Origin: Nocardioides humi
GTDB taxonomy: Bacteria > Actinomycetota > Actinomycetes > Propionibacteriales > Nocardioidaceae
Assembly: GCF_006494775.1 (NCBI RefSeq)
Contig: NZ_CP041146.1
Location: 4,898,001 to 4,962,000, forward strand
Length of the DNA: 64,000 nt
Direction of reading: 5' to 3'
Part shown: positions 58,236 to 64,000 of the stretch, one piece after another
Layout of the letters: each line of letters starts with the position of its first letter
Numbering within the stretch: position 1 is the stretch's first letter
The notes under the pieces: generated by a model
What the model was told of the DNA's origin: nothing
The model's input: the letters and a program-made list of their open reading frames with translations, nothing else
Databases searched by the model: none
Position numbers and translations under genes: made by a program

Positions 58236-59351
58236 ATGAAGGTCGTCGCCGCCATGTCCGGGGGAGTGGACTCCGCCGTCGCCGCCGCCCGCGTCGCCGA
58301 GGCCGGGCACGAGGTCACCGGCATCCATCTCGCGCTCTCGCGCAACCCGAAGTCGTACCGCACCGGAGCCCGCGGCTGCTGCACCATCGAGGACGCCAAC
58401 GACGCCCGCCGCGCCGCCGACGTGATCGGCATCCCGTTCTACGTCTGGGACCTCTCCGACCGCTTCCACACCGACGTGGTCGAGGACTTCATGGACACCT
58501 ACGCCGCCGGCCAGACCCCCAACCCCTGCCTGCGCTGCAACGAGAAGATCAAGTTCGCCGCGGTGCTCGACCGGGCCTTGGCGCTCGGCTTCGACGCGGT
58601 CGCGACGGGGCACTACGCCGACGTACGGGCGACCCCCGACGGCGACATCGAGCTGCACCGGGCCGTCGACGCGGCCAAGGACCAGTCGTACGTCCTGGGG
58701 GTGCTCGACGAGCAGCAGCTGCGCCACTCGCTGTTCCCCCTCGGCGACACGACCAAGGACCACGTGCGGGCCGAGGCCGCGCGCCGCGGCCTGCTGGTCG
58801 CCGACAAGCCGGACAGCCACGACATCTGCTTCGTCGCCGACGGCGACAACGCCGGCTGGCTGCGCGAGAAGCTCGGCGACCGCGCCCCCAACCAGGGCGG
58901 CGAGATCGTGGACGAGGCGACCGGTGCGGTCCTCGGGCGGCACGACGGCACCTACGCGTTCACCATCGGCCAGCGGCGGGGCCTGCGACTCGGCCACCCC
59001 GCCCCCGACGGCCGTCCCCGCTACGTCCTCGACATCGAGCCGGTCGCGGGCACCGTCACCGTCGGGCCCCGCGAGCGGCTCGCCGTCGACCGGGTCGAGG
59101 GCGACCGGGTGCGCTGGTGCGGCCGTCCCCTCGCGCCCGGCTCGGTCCTCGACGGCGAGGGCGTGACGGTGCAGCTGCGGGCGCACGGCGCCGAGCACCG
59201 CGCCGTCGTACGCGTCGATCCCGACGGCCTGCGCGCCGACCTGCTCGAGCACGCCCACGGCATCGCGCCCGGCCAGGCCGTCGTCGTGTACGACGGCAGC
59301 CGGGTCGTCGGCTCCGCCACGATCACGCGCACCCGCCGGGCGGCCGCGTGA
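58236..59351 (+). CDS. mnmA: tRNA-specific 2-thiouridylase MnmA
   Basis: The product is 371 residues. The PP-loop [12 protein letters not shown] binds ATP. Catalytic cysteines are C98 (in [12 protein letters not shown]) and C198 (HDICFV), matching E. coli C102/C199. It thiolates U34 of tRNA-Lys, -Glu and -Gln. It overlaps the following MetE-like gene by 4 nt. Confidence 0.96.
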   Translation: MKVVAAMSGGVDSAVAAARVAEAGHEVTGIHLALSRNPKSYRTGARGCCTIEDANDARRAADVIGIPFYVWDLSDRFHTDVVEDFMDTYAAGQTPNPCLRCNEKIKFAAVLDRALALGFDAVATGHYADVRATPDGDIELHRAVDAAKDQSYVLGVLDEQQLRHSLFPLGDTTKDHVRAEAARRGLLVADKPDSHDICFVADGDNAGWLREKLGDRAPNQGGEIVDEATGAVLGRHDGTYAFTIGQRRGLRLGHPAPDGRPRYVLDIEPVAGTVTVGPRERLAVDRVEGDRVRWCGRPLAPGSVLDGEGVTVQLRAHGAEHRAVVRVDPDGLRADLLEHAHGIAPGQAVVVYDGSRVVGSATITRTRRAAA

Positions 59352-60370
59352 GCGACGGCGGGGTGCGGGCGACGGGGGTCGGGTCCTTCCCCGGCGACGA
59401 TCAGCGCGACTTCGACGAGGCGCTCGCGATCGTCCTCGGCGAGCTGGCGGCCGACGAGCGCGGCCTGCCCTTCCTGCCCGAGGTGCCCGGCCGCGGCGCG
59501 ACCGCCGGCCTGACCGGCCGCACCCTCGGCCTGGTCGCCGAGCTCGACGCCGACCTCCAGCCCGAGGGCTGGCGGCTCACCGGCACCTCCGGCGCCCCGC
59601 CGGTCGACCAGCGCCGGGCGCGCAGCCTGCTCGCGCAGGACCTCGACGCCCTGGAGGAGCGCGCCGCCGGGCACACCGGCCCGGTCAAGGTCCAGGTCGC
59701 CGGGCCGTGGACGCTCGCGGCCACCGTCGAGCGCCCTCGCGGCGACAAGCTGCTCGCCGACCACGGCGCCCGCCGCGAGCTGGCGCAGGCGCTCGCCGTC
59801 GCGGTCACCGACCATCTCGCCGACCTTCGCCGGCGGCTGCCCGTCGCCTCCGAGCTGGTCCTCCAGCTCGACGAGCCGGCCCTGCCGGCGGTGCTCGCGG
59901 GCCGTGTACCGACGGCGTCGGGGTTCGGCAAGCACCGCACCGTCCACCCGCCCGAGGCCAGCGAGGCGCTCTCCTGGGTGCTGGCGGCGGCCGCCGAGGC
60001 CGGGGCGACTCCCTGGGTGCACTGCTGCGCGCCGGACGTGCCGATCGGGCTGCTGCGCGGCGCGGGCGCGCGGGGCGTGATGCTCGACCTCGACCTGCTC
60101 GACGCCGACGGCCACGATGCGTCGGCGGAGGCGCTCGAGGCGGGGGAGACCGTCGTGCTCGGCGTCGTCCCCACGACCGGACCGCTGCCGGGCGACAAGG
60201 TGCTCGTGGAGCGGGTGCTGCGCTGGCTCGACCTGCTCGGCCTCGACCCCGAGCGGGTCGGCGGCGGGCTGGTCGTCTCGCCGGCCTGCGGGCTCGCCGG
60301 CAGCACGCCCGCCGGCGCCCGACACGCCCTCGAGCTCGCCCAGGCGGTCGCCCGCGCCGTGACAGGCTGA
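59348..60370 (+). CDS. MetE-like (B12-independent methionine synthase C-terminal family) protein
   Basis: The product is 340 residues from GTG at 59348, overlapping the mnmA stop. ATGVGSFPG begins the barrel; [16 protein letters not shown] and [14 protein letters not shown] are the substrate and zinc-site regions (His/Cys), and [15 protein letters not shown] holds a second Cys. It is shorter than full MetE (~750) and matches the C-terminal barrel only. The mnmA-adjacent position is conserved in many actinobacteria. Its true methyl donor is not known from sequence. Confidence 0.85.
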   Translation: MSDGGVRATGVGSFPGDDQRDFDEALAIVLGELAADERGLPFLPEVPGRGATAGLTGRTLGLVAELDADLQPEGWRLTGTSGAPPVDQRRARSLLAQDLDALEERAAGHTGPVKVQVAGPWTLAATVERPRGDKLLADHGARRELAQALAVAVTDHLADLRRRLPVASELVLQLDEPALPAVLAGRVPTASGFGKHRTVHPPEASEALSWVLAAAAEAGATPWVHCCAPDVPIGLLRGAGARGVMLDLDLLDADGHDASAEALEAGETVVLGVVPTTGPLPGDKVLVERVLRWLDLLGLDPERVGGGLVVSPACGLAGSTPAGARHALELAQAVARAVTG

Positions 60371-60374
60371 GTCG

Positions 60375-61436
60375 ATGAGGTCGTGGGGCTTCCTGCTCAG
60401 GGGCTTGGCCGCGGCGGCGGTCGTGTTCGGCGTGATCGCCGGCGTGGTCGCGGTCGGCGGCTGGCTCACCGGTCCCGACGACAGCCCCGCGCCCGCGACC
60501 AAGAAGGCCGTCGCGGCGGTCACGGTCGACGTGCTGGGCATCGAGCCGACGTCGTACGACGTCAACCCGCGCTGGGACGTCCCGGAGCCGCTCGGCGTGG
60601 AGATCCGGTTCCGTCCCGAGGGGGAGGACGGCGACTCCCACTACCTCCACGTCCGGGTCGCGGAGGCGGATGGCGAGGAGCCCACCTGCAGCGAGTACTA
60701 CCAGTGCGCCGACTGGGAGGCCGACGGCGGCCGGTTCCACCTCGCCTGGCAGGAGGAGGAGCCCGAGGAGGACCCGGGCATCGTGGTGCTGACGCTCCGC
60801 ACCGGCGACGAGGTCCGCAGTGTCACCTACGCCGGCGAGCAGATCACCGGCGACCCGCGCGAGCAGGACCTGCCGCTCGACGTCGAGGACGACCTCGCCC
60901 GGCTGCTGGCCGACGACCGGCTGTCGGCGACCACCACCCGGGCGATGGTCGACGCCGACCTGCCGAGGTGGCCGAAGGACGACACCCGCGGCGACTCGGT
61001 CCCGACGACGCCGGAGGCCGTCGCGCAGTGGATGCGCGAGGACGGCGTCGGCGACCCTGTCAGCACCCGCCCGGCCGACACCACGGAGTACGGCGACGGG
61101 GCCGTCGGCGTCGAGCTGACCGCCCAGGACCACACCGTCACGGTGGTGCTCGTGCCCCGGGACAGCCCGTCGGTGCCCGTGTGCGGCGCGGACTGGCACT
61201 GCGAGACCCGGCGCGACGTCGTCCGGGGCTGGCAGCCGGGCGCGGCGATCGCGATCCGCCGTACGCCCGATGCCGTCATGCTCGCGACCGTGCGGGCGCC
61301 GGTGATCGACGGGCCGCCGCGGATGCGGTCGCGCTTCGGCGGGGCGGGGGAGGACTACCTGGCCCTGGCCGACGGCTTCGCGGCCTACGTGCTCACCACG
61401 ACCCGGGAGTTCGCGGAAGGCGCCGGCCCCGGCTGA
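60375..61436 (+). CDS. Membrane-anchored hypothetical protein
   Basis: The product is 353 residues. One N-terminal membrane helix (~8-30, FLLRGLAAAAVVFGVIAGVVAV) acts as signal anchor. The exported part is acidic. Two similar blocks each hold two Cys (CSEYYQCADWE ~residues 108-118; VCGADWHCETR ~272-282), each followed by a beta-rich segment (FHLAWQEEE, VVRGWQPGA), suggesting an internal duplication. No named family is recognised. It begins 4 bp after the MetE-like stop and probably ends that operon. Confidence 0.75.
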   Translation: MRSWGFLLRGLAAAAVVFGVIAGVVAVGGWLTGPDDSPAPATKKAVAAVTVDVLGIEPTSYDVNPRWDVPEPLGVEIRFRPEGEDGDSHYLHVRVAEADGEEPTCSEYYQCADWEADGGRFHLAWQEEEPEEDPGIVVLTLRTGDEVRSVTYAGEQITGDPREQDLPLDVEDDLARLLADDRLSATTTRAMVDADLPRWPKDDTRGDSVPTTPEAVAQWMREDGVGDPVSTRPADTTEYGDGAVGVELTAQDHTVTVVLVPRDSPSVPVCGADWHCETRRDVVRGWQPGAAIAIRRTPDAVMLATVRAPVIDGPPRMRSRFGGAGEDYLALADGFAAYVLTTTREFAEGAGPG

Positions 61437-61452
61437 CGAGCCGGGGCCGGCG
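61421..61452. terminator. Bidirectional terminator between convergent genes
   Basis: A perfect 14-bp stem, CGCCGGCCCCGGCT (61421-61434) with its complement (61439-61452), has a GACG loop. The stop codon of the plus-strand gene lies at the loop. Confidence 0.7.
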
Positions 61453-61468
61453 ACCGGCGCCGGTGCGA

Positions 61469-63034
61469 TCAGCCGACGTGCACGCCCTCGGGCGCGTCGC
61501 CCGCGAGCTCGGTGTGCTTGACGTTGAGCAGCGCCCAGATGATCAGCGACGCGGTCCAGATCATGAACGCGCCGACGATGAAGGCGTGGGTGGCGCCGTC
61601 GGCGAACGCGGTGAGCCCGGTCAGCGGGTCCGCGGGGTTGCTGCCCGAGGAGACCAGCTCGCCCAGCTTGCCGGTGGTGAAGTGGGACGCGACCGCCGAC
61701 AGCGTGGCCAGGCCGAGCGCGCCGCCGACCTGCTGCATGGTGTTGAGCACCCCGGAGCCGATGCCGGCGTCCTGGGTCCGCACGCCGTGGACGGCCACCA
61801 GCGTCATCGGGACGAAGGTGAGGCCCATGCCGATCGACATCAGCACGACGAAGGGCACGATGTCGGTCCAGTAGCTCTCGTGGCCGAGCTCGAGCCGGGA
61901 GAACCCGAACAGGGCGAGGCCGGCGAGGATGGTGCCGGTGCCGGCGAGGAAGCGTGGGTCGACCTTCGAGATCAGCTTCGACGACGCCGTCGCGCCGAAG
62001 ACCATGCCGACGGCGAACGGGAGGAAGGCGAAACCGGTCCGCAGCGGCGAGTAGCCCATCACGTTCTGGACGTAGAGCGAGAGGAAGAAGAACATCGCGA
62101 ACATCGCGGCCGGTGTGATCATCATCGACACGAAGGCCACCGCGCGGGCGCGGCTGGCGAAGATCGACAGCGGCATGAGCGGCTTCCGGACCCGGGCCTC
62201 GGTGAGCACGAAGGCGATCAGGGCGACGACGCCGAGCACCATCGCGGTCACGGCGACCGGGTCGCCCCAGCCGTAGGTGGAGCCGCTCGGGTTGGTGGCG
62301 GTGATCGTGCCGGGGTCGAGGTTGCTGGTGCGGGTGATGCCGAAGACCAGCGCGAGCAGTCCGCCGGTGCCGAGCACGGCGCCGGGCAGGTCGAGCGTGC
62401 CCGCGTGGTGGTCGGTGTCGGGCAGCAGGCGGGGGGCGAAGTACGCCGCGGCCAGGCCGATCGGGACGTTGATCAGGAAGGTCAGCCGCCAGCCCCAGTT
62501 GGGGTCGAGGTCGGTGAGCCAGCCGCCGAGGACCAGGCCGATGGCGGCGCCGATGCCGGACATCGCGGCGAAGACGGAGAACGCGCGGTTGCGCCGCGGG
62601 CCGGCCGGGAAGGTCGTGGTGATCAGCGCCAGCGCGGTCGGCGAGGCGAGGGCGGCGCCGAGACCCTGCAGGCCCCGCGAGCCGAGCAGCATGGCCTCGT
62701 TCTGGGCGATGCCGCCGAGCGCCGAGGCGACGGCGAACACGGTGACGCCGACCATGAAGATCCGGCGGCGGCCGTAGAGGTCGCCGAGGCGGCCGCCGAG
62801 GAGCAGCAGGCCGCCGAAGGCGAGCGCGTAGCCGGTCACGATCCACGACAGGTTCGAGGCGTCGATGCTCAGGTCGCTGCCGATGTAGGGCAGCGCGATG
62901 TTGGCGATGGTGCTGTCCAGCACCACCATCAGCTGCGCCATGCAGATGAGGACGAGGGCCCAGCCGAGGTGCTTCCCGGCGGCGGGCCTGGCCTGCTCCT
63001 TCTCGGGCAGGTCGGAGGCGGTCAGTTCGGGCAC
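61469..63034 (-). CDS. MFS drug-efflux transporter (EmrB/QacA, DHA2 type)
   Basis: The product is 521 residues from GTG at 63034 with about 14 membrane helices. The DHA2 motif C region is GIGAAIGLVLGGWLTD, and LLLGGRLGDLYGRRRIFMVG is motif A. VVLDSTIANIALPYIG is typical of EmrB-like pumps. It exports toxic compounds by proton antiport. It is 46 bp downstream of a tetR gene on the same strand, so it is probably induced by the pump's substrate. Confidence 0.92.
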   Translation of the reverse strand: MPELTASDLPEKEQARPAAGKHLGWALVLICMAQLMVVLDSTIANIALPYIGSDLSIDASNLSWIVTGYALAFGGLLLLGGRLGDLYGRRRIFMVGVTVFAVASALGGIAQNEAMLLGSRGLQGLGAALASPTALALITTTFPAGPRRNRAFSVFAAMSGIGAAIGLVLGGWLTDLDPNWGWRLTFLINVPIGLAAAYFAPRLLPDTDHHAGTLDLPGAVLGTGGLLALVFGITRTSNLDPGTITATNPSGSTYGWGDPVAVTAMVLGVVALIAFVLTEARVRKPLMPLSIFASRARAVAFVSMMITPAAMFAMFFFLSLYVQNVMGYSPLRTGFAFLPFAVGMVFGATASSKLISKVDPRFLAGTGTILAGLALFGFSRLELGHESYWTDIVPFVVLMSIGMGLTFVPMTLVAVHGVRTQDAGIGSGVLNTMQQVGGALGLATLSAVASHFTTGKLGELVSSGSNPADPLTGLTAFADGATHAFIVGAFMIWTASLIIWALLNVKHTELAGDAPEGVHVG

Positions 63035-63080
63035 AGTGCTTCCTTGGGTGTGAGGAGTTGACGTGCAGAGGGGTGGACGA

Positions 63081-63683
63081 TCAGCCGCGGGTGGCGGCCG
63101 GGAGGATGACCTGGTCGACGACGCGGGCGATCAGGTCGGGGGTCGGCGGGTCGCCGAGGAGGAAGCCGCGGTGCAGCACGATGCCGGGCAGCGCCGCGGT
63201 GAGGATGTCCAGGTCGATGTCGTCGCGCAGCTCGCCCCGGTCCTGGGCCCGCTGGTAGACCTTGCGGGCCACGGCGACCTTGGGGGCGATGAACCGCTCC
63301 CGGAACGCCGCGGCGAACTCCGGGTCGCGGCCGATGGCGGTGACCACGCTGCCGAGGATCGCCGTCTGGTGCTCGTCGGTGAGGCCGCCGTGCCCGCAGA
63401 ACATCGCGAGCAGGTCCCCGCGGAGGCTGCCGGTGTCCGCGGGGACCTCCGGCGCCGACTTCTGCGACACGAGCGCGTCGGTGACGAGGGCGGCCTTGCC
63501 CTCCCACCGGCGGTAGAGCGTGGCCTTGGACGCCTTGGCCCGGGTGGCCACGGCGTCCATGGTGAGCCGGTCGTAGCCCACGTCGACGAGAACGGCCAGC
63601 GCGGCGTCGAGGATCTCCTGCTCGCGGTCCCCCTCGACGCGGGGTCGGGTCGGCGCCTCACGGCGGCTGAGACGGGGGACCAT
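63081..63683 (-). CDS. TetR-family repressor of the adjacent efflux pump
   Basis: The product is 200 residues from ATG at 63683; the -10 box TACCGT lies 7 nt upstream, arguing against an earlier start at 63719. Helix-turn-helix at ~20-65 ([52 protein letters not shown]). The C-terminal ligand domain resembles TetR_C_16-like regulators. Likely represses itself and the MFS gene. Confidence 0.9.
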   Translation of the reverse strand: MVPRLSRREAPTRPRVEGDREQEILDAALAVLVDVGYDRLTMDAVATRAKASKATLYRRWEGKAALVTDALVSQKSAPEVPADTGSLRGDLLAMFCGHGGLTDEHQTAILGSVVTAIGRDPEFAAAFRERFIAPKVAVARKVYQRAQDRGELRDDIDLDILTAALPGIVLHRGFLLGDPPTPDLIARVVDQVILPAATRG

Positions 63684-63687
63684 GGAT

Positions 63688-63708
63688 GAAACGGTACGGT
63701 TTCGTTTC
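63688..63708. promoter_or_regulatory. Probable TetR operator over its own -10
   Basis: GAAACGGTACGGTTTC (63688-63703) is a palindrome with one mismatched pair, with another GTTTC at 63704-63708. The minus-strand -10 TACCGT (63691-63696) lies inside. Confidence 0.5.
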
Positions 63709-63777
63709 AAGTCTGGCAACCGTGATCCGGCTCACGCCGCTCGGGCGGGCCGCGCGCATGCTGTCGGAGGCACGCGG

Positions 63778-63783
63778 AAGAAT
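63778..63783 (+). promoter_or_regulatory. -10-like AAGAAT before ligA
   Basis: It lies 7 nt before the ATG at 63791; weak match to TANNNT. Confidence 0.3.
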
Positions 63784-63790
63784 GCCCCTC

Positions 63791-64000
63791 ATGAGCGACG
63801 CCGACCTCCCCGTCGTCCCCCCTGAGGCCCGGGACGAGCACGCCACCCTCGTCGACGAGGTGGAGGAGGCCCGCTGGCGCTACTACGTGCTCGACCAGCC
63901 CACCCTCTCCGACGCCGACTTCGACGTGCGGATGCGGCGGCTGGAGGAGCTCGAGGAGCAGTACGCCGAGCTCCGCACGCCCGACTCGCCGACGCAGAAG
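63791..64000 (+). CDS. ligA: NAD-dependent DNA ligase, N-terminal 70 codons (cut by window end)
   Basis: ATG at 63791 opens a frame to the window edge. The reading [20 protein letters not shown] is a short extension before the Ia domain motif [19 protein letters not shown] and RRLEELE, ending [10 protein letters not shown]. This is the NMN-binding start of LigA. The adenylation Lys lies beyond the window. Its place after the mnmA/MetE-like block is standard in actinobacteria, here with the TetR-MFS pair inserted. Confidence 0.93.
   Translation, partial: MSDADLPVVPPEARDEHATLVDEVEEARWRYYVLDQPTLSDADFDVRMRRLEELEEQYAELRTPDSPTQK

Noticed and set aside
1..64000. tRNA or rRNA genes
   Set aside because: No cloverleaf with a TTCNANNC-type loop and no rRNA stretch was recognised when reading the gaps.

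Overview
The window is about 64 kb of very GC-rich actinobacterial chromosome. Marker families (LpqB, YrbE/Mce transporter, long-form HPF, MreBCD-PBP2-RodA, the Rne-rplU-rpmA-obgE-proB run, a short MetE-like protein after mnmA) and the codon bias point to the Propionibacteriales, most likely Nocardioides or a close relative. The genus is inferred from gene content and style; it was not searched. GTG starts are common. Many genes carry a TANNNT -10 box only 6-8 nt before the start codon, which indicates leaderless transcription.

Layout. 0-7.6 kb: 3' part of lpqB, a FUSC-YihY fusion membrane protein with a broken N-terminus, a ComF-type phosphoribosyltransferase, hpf behind a 465-nt structured leader, an orphan LuxR-type response regulator and a YcaQ-like DNA glycosylase. 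7.6-18.4 kb: an acyl-CoA ligase and a complete yrbEAB-mceABCDEF lipid-uptake operon on the minus strand, with a divergent MerR-family regulator and paired TGACAGT-N3-ACTGTCA operators. 18.4-25.6 kb: a frame-interrupted tyrosine phosphatase, ndk, and the rod-shape/peptidoglycan operon mreB-mreC-mreD-mrdA-rodA. 25.6-32.0 kb: a lipoprotein, a copper-handling set (small membrane protein, YcnI-like, CopC-CopD fusion, His-motif lipoprotein) and a ChaA-type antiporter. 32.1-34.0 kb: the B12-binding radical SAM protein of the TIGR03960 type. Its usual neighbour, the DUF2344 protein, lies 13.2 kb away at 47.2 kb. The intervening island carries a DUF3800-like gene, two septum-formation-like paralogues, an L-2-hydroxyglutarate oxidase, a flippase-like membrane protein and a surface-glycan cluster: sugar dehydrogenase, two DegT aminotransferases, an LpxA-like acyltransferase, epimerase, GT4, hexapeptide acyltransferase and a GT-C-like membrane protein. 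47.2-54.9 kb: DUF2344, rne, rplU, rpmA, obgE, proB. 54.9-64 kb: an FAD monooxygenase, PPK2, a cysteine desulfurase followed by mnmA (tRNA thiolation), a MetE-like protein, a membrane-anchored protein, a TetR-MFS efflux pair and the first 70 codons of ligA.

Unusual signals. (1) Two copies of a 160-bp inverted-repeat element at 28.2 and 51.2 kb are both exactly 160 bp long, yet their terminal repeats differ in sequence while pairing is kept, and an internal hairpin covaries. (2) Two copies of a double-palindrome element occur at 6.2 and 19.4 kb, with a compensatory base-pair change. (3) At least six positions need exactly one extra base to restore a conserved frame, mostly in G/C runs. (4) A dehydrogenase, aminotransferase and LpxA-like acyltransferase resemble the GnnA/GnnB/LpxA route to 3-acylamino sugars, which is unexpected in an organism without lipid A.
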